A stretch of DNA of 64,000 nucleotides from Sphagnum compactum (Eukaryota; Bryophyta; Sphagnopsida; Sphagnales), in the NCBI GenBank assembly GCA_965153455.1, contig OZ234496.1, positions 17,290,304 through 17,354,303 on the forward strand, written 5' to 3'. Shown here piece by piece: positions 1-19,659 of this stretch. The stretch's first letter is position 1. Each line of letters begins with the position of its first letter. The position numbers and the translations under genes are program-made. Under the pieces are notes generated by a model. The model worked only from the letters and a program-made list of their open reading frames with translations. It did no database searches and was not told where the DNA came from.

Positions 1-600
1 ATATTATTGGGAGAAGGGTGTCCTTGGCACACTAACAACAAGCTTAAGAGTGGATTATGATCAAGTTGATGACATTCTTGTTAGAATTGCAAAGGCCGAT
101 GGCGTACCTCAAAGAATGGACATGGGAAAAGATATTGGCACCCAAGCTATTCCTCAAAAGGTTGATGGTGACACCAATTCTAACATTGATCCAACATCAT
201 GGGTTATTCAAATTCCAATCTTTGGAGCTACTCCAGAAGAGGTCCCCATTTCACTTCAATTTGCAACTTGTGCACACAAAGGAATTGAAGGTGCACCAAA
301 CAAAAAGTTAAAAACTTTTACTTAAAATTCAACTAATGGAATAACCACCATTGAATCTATTTTGAAAAAGTTTGCGGAAGCATTTTCAAAGATTAAGCTT
401 TTGAAGATGGAAGCAAACAAGGATATAATTTTGACGACCATAATGTTGAATGCCAATTACAGCTCACTTAACTTTTTGCTATGGTTATGTAACAAGGCAA
501 TGATAATAATATATCAACAAGTTAAACATATGTAGCTTGTAGATGACAATTCTTTATGAAATATCAAAACATATGTTCGAATATGCATTAAAGCCTCCAA
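1..600. other. Unassigned sequence with a short open frame
   Basis: An open frame at 50-325 (plus strand, 91 aa) encodes an acidic, unfamiliar peptide containing WVIQIPIFGATPEEVPI. I recognise no family, and no splice partner or second exon is evident nearby. It could be the end of a gene cut off by the window start or a transposon remnant. After 325 the DNA is AT-rich and non-coding in appearance. Confidence 0.2.
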
Positions 601-614
601 ATCCCAAAATTGAA

Positions 615-1560
615 AATTTTCATTTTTTTAATGTACCCCTTCCACTTTTCATGGTGCCATTCTCACACATAATGTCCCATTCAATTTTTTTCTTCCAATA
701 GATGTTTAAACTCATATTAAACACAATGAATTGACAAAAAAAAATAATTTCTTAAATAAAACAAATGTAAGTACTATCCACTCCCTAGTAGAACTAAGGG
801 GTGACAATTCTGGCTTATTTGGAAAACATCTACTCCCTTCCACTTGTCATAGTGTCATTTCCACACATAAAGTCCAAATCAATTTTTTTTGTTCCAATAG
901 ATGATCATATTCACACGTAAGGAATTGAAAAAAAATAAAACTAGAAAGAATGGTAGTTGTTATTTCACTTTTCTCTACCTTTGGAATTAGGTAGTGCTAA
1001 TGTTTTGGGAAAATTTAACCCCCTCCACTTGTCATGGTGCCATTTCCACACAGAAAACCCAAATTGATTTTTTTGTTTCAATAGATGTTAATACTCACAC
1101 ATGAGTTCATACAATTGATGGAATTGAAAAAAAAAAAACCAAAAAGAGTGGTATTTGTTTTTCATTTTTTCTTTACCTTTGGAATTAGGGAATGACAACG
1201 TTTTGGGAAAATTTACCCCCTTTCATTTGTCATAGTGCCATTTCCACACAAATAATCCAAATCAAATGTTTTTTATTCTAGAAGATGTTCATACTCTCAC
1301 ATGAGCTCAAATAATTGATGGAATTGAAAAAAAATAAAACCAAAAAATTGGTTGTTGTTGTCCCACTCTTTTCTACCTTTGGAACTAAGGACTGTGTTAA
1401 GTTGGAAAAATTTACCCCCTTCCAATTATCATAATGTCATTTCCACACATGTCCAAATTAATTATTTTTCCAATAGATCCTCATACTCACAATGAACTTT
1501 TTCAATTGATGAAATTCAAAAAAAATAAAAATTTCGGCTACCAAAAATAAAATTAAAGAG
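615..1560. repeat. Five-unit degenerate tandem repeat, period about 185-199 bp
   Basis: A block beginning with a CCCCTTCCACTTGTCAT-type segment, then a TTTCCACACA segment, a T-run and CAATAGATG...ACTCACAC, recurs five times. The CACTT-type landmark falls at about 643, 841, 1026, 1224 and 1423. Units are diverged by substitutions and small indels. No open reading frame runs through them. This looks like an old local satellite or the internal repeats of a decayed element. Confidence 0.8.
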
Positions 1561-1597
1561 CTAGATCACTTTCCAACCAACTACTAAAGATTGCCTC

Positions 1598-2820
1598 CTA
1601 GATGGATTCCTTGACTACCTTTGCAACTTCACCTTCCCAATAACAAGGGATGTGATTTGCTTGCACCCAATTTTTCATCTCCTGCATTCTTTCCACACAA
1701 TCATATTTAAGGGCATCCATGCACATCAATTGCCAATAGTTGTGTAAAACATAACATGACATAACAATGGGGGGTCCATTATGTATCTTCACCATTACTG
1801 ATTGAAGAATTCTCCAATGGTTCTTCAAGATTCCAAAACCATTTTCAACAGAAACATGGCTCGAACTAATCAAATCAAATTTTGTCCCTCTCCAATGTCA
1901 AGTTTCATGGTCTAAAATTCTTCAAGAGGTATGGGTGAATACGATTAAAGATGGAATCCCCAACAATGTAGGGGAAAACCTCTACCTCACAAACATCAAC
2001 AAGTTTTTGTAAAATCAACTTATTCCACAAAGAACACCTATGTTAGGTTGCATGTAATAGACATTCTACAACAAGTTATCAAAATTACGAACAATTTATA
2101 ATAGTAAATAATGCAAATTTATTTGGTTAAAAAAACCCTTATTGCAAATGTTTTCCCTTTATCAAGTTTCTCATACAATGGAATGTGACAACCATCAATA
2201 CACCTAGCCATATTTTGCATTCTATTAATGTCTTGAAACTTCTTAATGTTACATAGTCGTTCCCCACTAGGCATATGAATATATTTAAGAAACAATTTCC
2301 AATCAATTACACTAATAATTAACTTCATGTATTTCCTTATGGTTGACGCTCCCACATTGAAATGGTTTGCCATGCTTTCATAAGAATGTCCATGTGCCAA
2401 CCTAAAAATAATAACTTTCAATGTTATCCATATGATCTAATGGTGGCCTATCCCATCGGTTGAAAACACTTAATACTCCGTAAGGCATCAACTTTAATAA
2501 CAAACCTTGAAATGATAGATAAGTCATATAATAATTCTCTATGTATGTTTTATCCAACATATCTAGGGATGTGAATCAAATAAATCCCTCTGCAACCCTA
2601 GGTGAATAATTTGATGGGATTCTTGGAAAAACCTTCTACCACGAAAAAATTGGATGTTGATAACTAATAGCCATAAAAATTGGCAAAAATCGTGAAACAA
2701 GTGAGGGTTCATCAAACTTGGTAATTTTAAATTTCTCCCTTGAATCACTATCCTATTCTTATGACAATTGGTTCTCAAAGTTTTAACATGATTAAAAAAA
2801 AACCAATGACATAGTCCCAA
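1598..2820 (-). pseudogene. Decayed PIF/Harbinger (HARBI1-like) DDE transposase
   Basis: Three minus-strand fragments read in order as a plant Harbinger transposase. The 2820-2563 fragment is a weakly recognisable N-terminal part. The 2421-2119 fragment has a helix-turn-helix-like stretch (HSYESMANHFNVGASTIRKY) followed by ARCIDGCHIPL, which carries the first catalytic Asp as in the family's GAIDGTHI. The 1873-1598 fragment has ENGFGILKNHWRIL and CYVLHN, matching the conserved C-terminal region around the last acidic residue. Stops and frameshifts separate the pieces, so the gene is dead. The element termini were not found. Family assignment is from motif order and is fairly secure; the N-terminal fragment is less so. 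Confidence 0.75.
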
Positions 2821-3722
2821 TTGTCATATAATTCATTGCAATTATCAATTCAAAAATTAAAATGTGAATAATGAAAACTAGTTGCAAGCTCTACATACTA
2901 GAAAGCATAAAAAATACTAAAAACCCAAAAATAAAGAGCACAAAATGTTAAAACCAAAAAGATAAACGTAACCTTAAATTAGATATTTTGTAGAAAGAGT
3001 TAAACCCTAATATGATAAAAAGGGGTTTTAATATTTACCCCTTTTAAATAAAAAAATTAAACTCAATATTTACCTTTGTTTCAATTGGCAATAGCTAAAA
3101 TTAGCCACATGCATGTGCTTATAAAAAGATGTGCCACATTTGCCCTTACTTCTTATTTGGGGGCAAAGTGGAAGTAATCATAAACTTAGATGTGCATGTG
3201 CCAAGGCCATGAGCCTCACCACCCCATCACTTTTTTTTTTCTTATTTTTCATCTTATTTTTCTTTCCTTGTGTGAGAAATGTATTGCAATAGTTCAAACC
3301 ATTGCCATTGTTCTCAACCACACCTTTGCATAAGGATACTCATATCTACCAAATGATATGCAAGTTAGGTTTTTGTGGATGAAATTTAAGAGTACCTTAA
3401 TGCTTCATTCATAATTGGTCATTTAACTTTCCATTTGGTTTTGGTATTTTGAGGTTATATAATTTTGGTTGATTGATTTTATTGATCTTAAAATTTTATA
3501 CCAACATATTTTTTTGTGTGTGAAATTTCTTCAAAATGAAAAGCATAAAAAAAATCTAAGATATTCAGTTTTTCCTTGGAAAAAATCATCAAATTTTAGG
3601 GAATGTTTTTTCATTGCATTGGGATTCTATTTTTTGGGTAGCATTTTGTTAATTAAAATATTTAGATAGGTTTTAAAAACCTTAAGCCATTTAAGATTAA
3701 ATCCTTTTTTGGATGCTAACCA
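2821..3722. other. AT-rich intergenic stretch
   Basis: No gene is recognised. There are many homopolymer runs. An open frame at 3469-3669 encodes a hydrophobic peptide with no known family; it lies directly upstream of the nad3 fragment and might be part of the same organelle-derived insertion, but I cannot show that. Confidence 0.4.
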
Positions 3723-3905
3723 ATGATGCAATTTGTTTCTATTCTGTTTATTATATTTGATTTGGAAGTCACGTTTTTATTTCCTTGGGCAATTTCTTTT
3801 AACAAGATTGGTTTGTTTGGATTTTGGTCTATGATAGTCTTTTTATTGATTTTGACAATTGGATTTATATATGAATGGAAAAATCGCGCTTTAAATTGGG
3901 AGTAA
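3723..3905 (+). pseudogene. nad3: NUMT: 3' half of mitochondrial nad3
   Basis: The open frame encodes about 60 residues with the C-terminal half of NADH dehydrogenase subunit 3: [19 protein letters not shown], then [19 protein letters not shown] and a terminal LNWE before the stop. In mitochondria this is a small membrane subunit of complex I. The N-terminal half (the YECGFDP region) is absent or degraded beyond recognition, and the DNA on both sides is ordinary AT-rich nuclear repeat sequence. Differences from the usual ending (KNRALNWE instead of roughly KRGALDWE) fit mutation after transfer. I read this as a nuclear mitochondrial insertion without function; the intact 3' frame and stop suggest modest age. 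Confidence 0.85.
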
Positions 3906-5690
3906 CTCGAAGAACATCAAAAAATTGAAAAAACAATCACTAGTTTAAACAAGAATTGGTTCCTTCAGTTAGCCTACCTACATTTTACTTCCATTTCAAA
4001 TGTCAGTTTCAATTTTAAACTATAAATGAACATAATATTGTTATGCTCAATAAAGTTTTCAATAGCCACCAAAGTTTATCAAGATATTCATTAATCAAAA
4101 AACATTCACAAAAATTCATTGGATAATTTATATATGAAAAACTAAAGTTGGATCACTATTATATGTAGCCTAGTTAGGCACTAATTAATTATTGTTTAAA
4201 ATTGCCGTTTTTCTTGAAAACAAATCATACTCGCCATGCCAAAAATTTGGAAATAGTTCTCAAGCACACTAATTCCATGTTGAATTTTCAAATAATAATA
4301 TTTTGATTGCCAAACATAAATGACCCCAAAAAATCATTAATCACTTTGTGGTCAAATTAGTTAGATAATACCTATATTACATGAATGGATTTGACATTAA
4401 AATGTCTGGGTCCAATTTCACATTAGAATCTATTTAGCCCATTCCCAAGTAAATAGGCATGAAAAATGACTTTTTGAATTTATGTCTTTTAATTATTATT
4501 TTTTCAACACCATATTGAAAAGCAAAATTTCAATAACTTTTCCAGCAATTTGCATTCCTTTTTTTTGGGGGGGAATTTATGTCTTTAATTAAAGTTTATC
4601 CAACACCATATTCAAGAGAAAACAATATCTTTTCCAATTTGCATTCCATTTTTTTACAATTAAATTTGGATTCAACATAATTAAATAATAATCCAATTGT
4701 TGAATTGGAAATCAATTCAATCTAAATTTGATTCAATTCAAGTTACGATTCAATGTCATACAATATTTCACCATGTAAAAATATAATCTTCAAAAAATCC
4801 TCTAAAAGAAACCAAAATCCTTCAAGGTATTCTTAACTCTATAACTAATCTCAAGTTTTAACACAAGCCAAAATATCATCTTTCAAAAATCCTCATATAA
4901 AAAAAATAGACCTATTATTTATTACCTAGGGGCCAAAATCCTTTGAGCTACTATACTTTATAATGAATCTTAACACGATATCCTTGCCTACCAAGGCAAG
5001 ACCAACAAACACATGACCTCCTTTTATCACACCATGGACATGCACAATAAAAGCACACTTTTTTGCTTTAAAATCAAAGCACTTGAAGAAGAGTTATGTG
5101 ATCTTCCTCTAAATCAACATCATTGGCCATGCTATTGCTTCCCTTCAAAAGCTCATGGTTGACATGTCGAGAAGCATTGCAACAATTTCAATTATAGTTT
5201 TCCACAACTTTGGATGGTGAGAGCTCAAAATTTCAACATTTTGAGCAATAATTTTTTTTTTCTTCCAAATTTTGGTAATTTCAAGAATAATTTAATTAGT
5301 ACATCAAATCCCTTCATGTATTACAATATTTTGAGCTCAAGCAATTTTCACTTTGAAGTTTAATTTGGGTTTTCCTAGTTAGAAGACCAAACCATTGAGT
5401 TTTTAAGAGTATCATCAACATTATTGAATAGCACCATCCCTTTGATCTAATATACGTATTTAGATTTTTTTTAAAAAGGCAAAAAAGTCCCATTGTCATT
5501 AATTATTGTTAAAGACACATTCATATTACCAAGTGTATCTTATTATTTTATAAAAGCTACAGTGATGTGTGTCCGTCTGTCTGTGTGTCACAAGACGTTC
5601 TGCACCTGATTTAACATTACGGCGAAATCGTAATGACTTTTTTGGATGATGGTGGTAGTTATTCGTTCAAACCCTCCCTTTCTGTCCAAA
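3906..5690. repeat. AT-rich intergenic DNA with a dispersed repeat copy
   Basis: No gene is seen. Positions about 4430-4800 hold one copy of a dispersed repeat: CATTCCCAAGTAAA-AGGCATGAAAAA, later CCAATTGTTGAATTG and CAATTCAA runs, then a CATNCAATATTTCA segment. The same order of landmarks occurs at about 32365-32660 in the same orientation. The remainder is low-complexity AT-rich sequence. Confidence 0.55.
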
Positions 5691-5754
5691 GGATTAAATA
5701 TGATCTAACTGCTGCTGCTGCTTAGTGTTTCTGATTGGCCCCATCATAATCACT

Positions 5755-5905
5755 GGTCCATGTGGGGCCGGGGGGGGCCAGCACGGGCCGAGGGGGGGGG
5801 GGGCGGGGACAGGCGGGGAAGGATCGGGCGAGTGGGGGGGCACGGGCGAAGAAGGACCAGACGAGGGGGCCAGCATGGGCGGGGAAGGACCGACGGGTGC
5901 ATTAT
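5755..5905 (+). repeat. G-rich low-complexity island
   Basis: About 150 bp of plus-strand sequence is dominated by G-runs (a run of twelve Gs, several GGGG tracts) inside DNA that is otherwise strongly AT-rich. Open frames on both strands encode only Gly-rich or Pro-rich low-complexity peptides, so coding is unlikely. The G tracts are dense enough to form G-quadruplex structures on the plus strand. Confidence 0.7.
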
Positions 5906-5989
5906 GCACCGGGTTCACACTAGTTGACTATAAATTTAATAGTCATTTAAAATTATTTGCATATATTGATATAGGCATGTTTCAATAAT

Positions 5990-6640
5990 CACATTTTGTT
6001 CATCATTTCAGAAAATGAAAAGAAAACATTTAATCTTCATTTTCTTTAAACAAATTAAAAATTTAAATTGGCATTAAAAAAACCCTTAATTGAGCAGGGG
6101 AAGCATAAATTGGCAATGCAATTTGCATTCTCTTTAATCAGAATTTTTTTTTAATAAAATAAATTAGCAGTTTTCAAAATGCTAAATCGAGGCTAGGATT
6201 TGGAAAGGGTAAATTGGTAATGCAATTTGCATTGTCTTTAATCATTAAAAAAAAGGTTAAACATATGAAATTGGAATTAAGTGGATCAGTGAGCTTGGGA
6301 ACAGTTTTTTTTAAAAATTAAAAATTTTTAATCTTTTTTTTCCAATTTTGTGATGAAGTTGCCATAGTGGCAACCATCCACAAGAGGAAAAAGAGCCAAA
6401 TTTGGCTACAAGTCAGAGAGGGCAATAGACATTTTCTAGAATCTTGCTATGTTTTGGCGATCTCCAAGAACCCAGTGTTTAAATATGGCGACTCCCATGT
6501 TTTTCTCTTCAGAATGTGGCGAACTAAAAAGGAATCTTAAGATAGCCAAAAAAAGAGAAAAAGAAAAGAAAAGAAAAAAAGAAAAGAAAAGAGGTTTGTC
6601 ATGTACCTGCGAAATTTCGCACAACAAAATTTGACTGCTC
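5990..6640. repeat. Short repeats and a polypurine tract upstream of the AN1 gene
   Basis: A segment of the form GGGAAG...AAATTGGCAATGCAATTTGCATT...CTTTAATCA occurs at about 6098-6142 and again at about 6201-6245. A third partial copy of its start (GGGAAGGGTAAATTGGCAATG) is at about 6641. The core AATGCAATTTGCATT is nearly palindromic. An almost uninterrupted purine tract lies at about 6546-6593. Confidence 0.6.
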
Positions 6641-7190
6641 GGGAAGGGTAAATTGGCAATGGAACAAGGGATATCGGCAACCGCTGGACGTCTGTGGGAA
6701 AGAGGTCGCCGACCCCATGGGAAAGAACAAAGACCGACGTACGTCTGTGGGAAACAGGCCGCCGACCGGACACGAAACAACGACGGAACGGGCGGGCGAT
6801 CAGCGAAGAGCGGAAGTCTCTGGAGAGAACGAACACGCTTTTGTGTTTCTTGCTTGCTTGCTTGTTTCCCACGTCGTTTCCTTCACAAATTGCGCCATAA
6901 ATCTAGATTGCCATCGTCTTCTTGCGGCATTCATCACTTCGCACAAATCTCTTCTGCTGCTGCGCCAATTAATAACACTCCCCACCCATCAAGCTTTTGT
7001 TTCGCGACGTAATTTGCTTTCTTCCATAGCTTCTCAGGGTTCCAGATTTCGCCGTATAAGAGACGAAACAGAAGGTGGTAGTTCTAGCCACCAGGTGCAA
7101 AGAGATTAGGATTTTGGATCTCAAATCAAATCAAAGAGCCGTTTGGAAAGATTATTCAGGTTTGCGACGTGGTGACGAAGTCGAGTCTCT

Positions 7191-8225
7191 ATGGGAGGGA
7201 CAGAAGCGTTTCCGAATTTAGGGAAGCATTGTAGTGAGGAATTGTGCCACCAGTTGGATTTCCTCCCTTTCAAATGTGATGCTTGCTCAAAGGTACTACT
7301 CTCGATCTTCTACCCTGAAGCTCATTTTGTTTTTTTGGCGTAATTGTGGGTCGGTGATTGCCTAGCTAGGTTTTGAACGCGACGATCAGAACCCAAAAAA
7401 AAAGATTGCTCTGAAGGTTGTTGAATCTCTAGGGTTTTTAGGATTATGTAATGTCACCGGGAATCCATCGCGTCATAAAAAAGTTCTGAAGTGTGTTTTT
7501 CTGTCATCCAGATCTTCTCCCTTTTGCTTTTTGTGTGACTGGGTGGGTCGGTGATTACCTAGCTAGGTTTTGACCGCGATGATCAGAACCAAAAGAAAAA
7601 AAATTGCTCTGAAGGATTTGAATCTCTAGGGGTTTTAGGGTTTCTAGGGTTAGGTACTAGTGCTGTGAATCCATCGCTTCGTAAAAAAAGGTCTGAACTG
7701 TGTTTTGTTGTGATCCAGATCTTCTGTCTGGAGCATCGCTCATACAAATCGCATAATTGCTCCAAAGCAACGGTGAAGGACTCCACTGTTTTGATATGTC
7801 CAATCTGTGCAGCTACTGTGAAAACTGTGTTTGGGGAGGATCCAAACTTGACCATGGAGAAACACTCACAAACAGCAAATTGTGATCCAAGCAATTATGC
7901 CAAGGTGATGAAGAAACCTAAGTGTCCTGTCAAGGGATGCCATGAGCTGCTCACTTTCTCAAACAAAATGACTTGCAAGTCATGCAATAAAGCAACATGC
8001 GTCAGACACAGGTTCCCTGCAGATCATGCTTGTGTGATCAAGTCTGGAACTGCTGCTCATGATCTCAAACAGCCTGCCAGAACCTTTGCTGGTTCCAAGT
8101 TTTTGGAATTTCTGGCAGGGCGTAATGGCAGTGAGTGCGGTACTTCCAGTACTCAAGTCGGTTCTTCTCTGCGCAACTCTGACAAGCAGATTGACAAAGA
8201 AAAAATACCAACTATCAAACCCTGA
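7191..8225 (+). CDS. Two-AN1 zinc-finger stress-associated protein (SAP12 type), two exons
   Basis: The model is join(7191..7292, 7719..8225), giving 202 aa. Exon 1 starts at [14 protein letters not shown], the characteristic start of this plant family, and ends in phase 0 at a GTACTA donor; exon 2 opens after CCAG with [14 protein letters not shown]. The first AN1 finger spans about residues 14-48 (Cys14, Cys19, Cys29, Cys32, Cys37, His40, His46, Cys48). The second spans about 103-139 ([12 protein letters not shown]...[20 protein letters not shown]). No C2H2 finger follows, unlike the longer SAP11/13 forms, so the closest known type is Arabidopsis SAP12. Family members are stress-induced zinc-binding proteins, several linked to ubiquitin or chaperone pathways; the role here is inferred. 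The intron contains a tandem duplication that copies the 3' splice site. Confidence 0.93.
7300..7725 (+). repeat. ~200-bp tandem duplication in the AN1 gene intron, including a decoy splice acceptor
   Basis: Two adjacent copies share GTGGGTCGGTGATTNCCTAG (at 7346 and 7543), GATCAGAACC, a short A-run, ATTGCTCTGAAGG, GAATCTCTAGGG, GAATCCATCGC and the acceptor context ATCCAGATCTTCT. The true acceptor ends at 7718; the duplicate ends at 7511. Using the duplicate would add eight residues after Lys34 and then hit an in-frame TGA, removing most of the protein. Confidence 0.85.
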
Positions 8226-8880
8226 ATCTTCAAGAGTGAAGCTCATGATGAAAGGGGATTGTTAGCTTACTGCAACATTTCATAGGCTGGTTCACAGTTG
8301 TGGAACACTGTGAATAAGATTAGGTAGGAAAAATTGTCCTTCTTTGAACACTCTAGATAGAATAACAAGAGGCAGCCATGTTATGCAAGCTAGAATGTTT
8401 GAGCATTTCAAACAGCTGCTGCTGTACTCTTTGGTACATTCAATCTCTTTCAAATTGTAGAATTAAATTACAGTGAAAAAAGAAGGGGATTTCGGCCTGA
8501 ACTGAGGATACTTGTTCATCCAGCACGCCATTGAAGATTTCTGTTTAAATTGAATTGAATACTCGCAAAATAACTCATATTTATATTTTCATCATTTGAT
8601 TGTCATTGCTAGTGTGTAGCATCACAAAGCCGAAGTTGTGTTTTTGTCTCAACGTAAATGTCGATCGTATGTGAGGCCTTAAATATGCATTTATGTTGAA
8701 TAAGGGATTTGGAAGAAGATGTGTTTAAAGGAGTTGATCATGAGGTCCATGAGGACTTTTTTTGCACTCCTCTTGTAACAACTTTTTCTTTTGCCTTATC
8801 ATCACAAATGACATCCAACAACCTCAACGTACATCAGAAATCTTAAATTCCAGTGATGAGCAATCGGAACTGGTATATGG
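8226..8880. other. 3' UTR and downstream intergenic DNA of the AN1 gene
   Basis: No coding potential is recognised. The first few hundred bases are probably 3' UTR. An exact polyadenylation site cannot be assigned from the sequence. Confidence 0.4.
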
Positions 8881-8903
8881 ATGGTGTGCTGGTGGGTGCT
8901 GGG

Positions 8904-8929
8904 TTTAGGGTTTAGGGTTTAGGGTACCT
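8904..8929 (+). repeat. Interstitial plant telomere repeat (TTTAGGG)n
   Basis: Just over three perfect TTTAGGG units occur in a row. This is the Arabidopsis-type telomere repeat on the plus strand. It is too short to be a chromosome end and lies between genes. Confidence 0.9.
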
Positions 8930-9339
8930 TATAAACCTCTTAGGGAAGAAGAGGGATATGCCTATTCCTTGAGAGTGAGAAGGGACCGAACACTTTGTGG
9001 AAGATCCCTGGCTAGGACTGTCAAGGGCCTTACATGTTTTGGTAAAGTACCATCCAGGCTATGATAAAAAAAAATGATAAGTCCATCAAATCCTCCAAGG
9101 GTCTACAGATGCTCTGGAAGGGCCTAAAGATAGACCCTTAGAGACTCCTACGCCTAGGGGCCTCTATCTGGAAAAGCCCAAAAGTGGAGATGCAGCAGCT
9201 CTGGTGAAGCAATGATTTAGGTGAGACCCAACGTCCAAGGCAGTTCCATGATTTAAGGGAAGTTAAAAGAGGTAGCCTAGCACAGCCCTTTTCAACCACC
9301 ACCCTGCACTGCACCCAACTCCTACCCAATTCACCCCCT

Positions 9340-9440
9340 ACTAGTTAGTTAGTAGGACTAGGGTTAGGTCCTTCCTTACATCCTTCCTTGCATGCACTAG
9401 GTACATGGACCTTACCAGCCTGGGTTTTAGGTCCTTACCA
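9340..9440 (+). repeat. Outlying copy of the upstream minisatellite unit
   Basis: AGTAGGACTAGGGTTAGG followed by TCCTTCCTTACATCC, GCATGCACTAGGTACATGG repeats the unit found at 9950-10370, about 600 bp away. It brackets the two other minisatellite blocks. Confidence 0.7.
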
Positions 9441-9476
9441 GCCTGGGGTGGTTCTTTGATTCTTTAAATACTGTCG

Positions 9477-9865
9477 GTTCCGGGTATTTGAAAAAAATCA
9501 GAACCAAAAGGTCCACCCGTTCCAGGGGTATTTGGAAAAAAATGCCAGAACCAAAGAACCACCGGTTCCGGGTATTTTAAAATCAGAACCCTAAAACCAC
9601 CAGTTCTGGTTATTTCAAAACCATCGACAAACCACAGGGTTTCATGAAAGAACCGGTGGTTTCCTAGGCGGTTATTAAAAAATTTCCAAACAAATTGAAG
9701 ACCAAAACCATGGTTATGTATCGGAACCAGGCATGTTATTGATAACCAGGGTTATGTATCAGAAGCAGGGTATATTCTGATAACCATGGATATATATATC
9801 AGAACCGGGGCAGTTTTTTGATAACTGTGGTTATACAGATCAGAACCGGGGATTTGATGTTTGAG
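9477..9865 (+). repeat. Two degenerate minisatellites built on GGTTCCGG / GATAACC motifs
   Basis: At 9477-9620 a unit of about 42 bp (GGTTCCGGGTATTTG, A-run, CAGAACCAAA, CCACC) repeats three to four times. At about 9705-9865 a unit of about 37-42 bp (GATAACCAGGGTTATGTATC, AGAACCGGGG) repeats about four times. No ORF of interest crosses them. Confidence 0.7.
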
Positions 9866-9970
9866 AACCGTGATTGTCAACCCTAAAAGCAGCTATGATA
9901 ACCGGGTTTCTAATAACCGCCTCACACCCTTGCGTCATATTCAGCTCCTCCTAGGTAGTAGGACCACGGT

Positions 9971-10375
9971 TAGGTCCTTCCTTACGTCCTTGCATGCACC
10001 AATACATGGACTCGCGTTAGGTCCTTCCTTGCGTCCTTGCATGCGCCAATACATGGACTAGCGTTAGGTCCTTCCTTGCGTCGTTGCATGCGCCAGGTAC
10101 ATGGACTAGGGTTAGGTACTTACGTCCTTGCATGTGCCAGATACACGTACTAGGGTTAGGTCCTTAAGTCCTTTTGCATGTGCCAGATACATGTACTAGG
10201 GTTAGGTCCTTAAGTCCTTTTGCATGTGCCAGATACATGTACTAGGGTTAGGTCCCTAAGTCCTTTTGCATGTGCCAGATGCATGTACTAGGGTTAGGTC
10301 CTTACGTCCTTTTGCATGTGCCAGATACATGGACTAGGGTTAGGTCCTTACGTCCTTTGCATGGGAGCAGACAGA
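9971..10375 (+). repeat. 44-48-bp minisatellite with ACTAGGGTTAGG core
   Basis: About nine head-to-tail units start at 9971, 10018, 10065, 10113, 10157, 10203, 10249, 10295 and 10341. Each contains TAGGTCCTT...CCTTTTGCATGTGCCAGAT, ACATGGACTAGGGT. The last five are nearly identical and exactly 46 bp apart, so this end expanded most recently. The array ends about 380 bp before the GLR start codon, in its probable promoter or leader. Confidence 0.9.
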
Positions 10376-10751
10376 TCCATGTTGCAATTGCTGCCAGCTT
10401 CTTCCTCTTCTGTTAACTTCCCAACTTTGCAAGTTCTCGATTCTGGCCAACCTCCTCACATTGAAATCTTCTTTGTTCTTTGATCTGCTTCGATTATTTA
10501 TTATTTACTTTTTCCTTTCTTTGGCTTTGGTATGTTGAAAGATCTTAATTCCCATTTGCAATGTTGCAAGCATGAAATTCTCGGTAGGGTTGGCGTGAGC
10601 TTGCATGCGTGCAACGAAGAAGAAGGCGAATCTATGCATGAACTGTGTTGTTTTGTTTTTATTCATGTATCCGTTTCTGATGCCTGTTTCTGTGCTGGAG
10701 ATTTGATTGCCGTGACGGCGTGAATGCTGCTGTTTTTGTTGTTGTTGCAAT

Positions 10752-19599
<8,848 letters not shown>

Positions 19600-19659
19600 A
19601 TCAGCCCTTGGGTTCTTGCCTCCTTGCAGTTTCTTCTACCTTCGGCTTTTAGCATCAGT

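Noticed and set aside
50-325. Coding gene at the window start
   Set aside because: No family is recognised and there is no supporting exon or signal; kept only as an unassigned open frame.
3723-3905. A functional nuclear-encoded nad3
   Set aside because: Only the C-terminal half remains, with no targeting sequence or upstream exon.
5694-5988. Open frames encoding Gly-rich (plus) or Pro-rich (minus) proteins
   Set aside because: They are translations of a G-run low-complexity tract, open on both strands, with no start context, splice signals or family motif.
6449-7109. Several overlapping plus-strand frames before the AN1 gene
   Set aside because: They lie in the promoter/leader, differ in frame, have no family motif, and the real start MGGTEAFP is downstream.
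9971-10375. Regularly spaced repeats that could suggest a CRISPR array
   Set aside because: Units are head-to-tail without unique spacers, and the genome is eukaryotic; this is a minisatellite.
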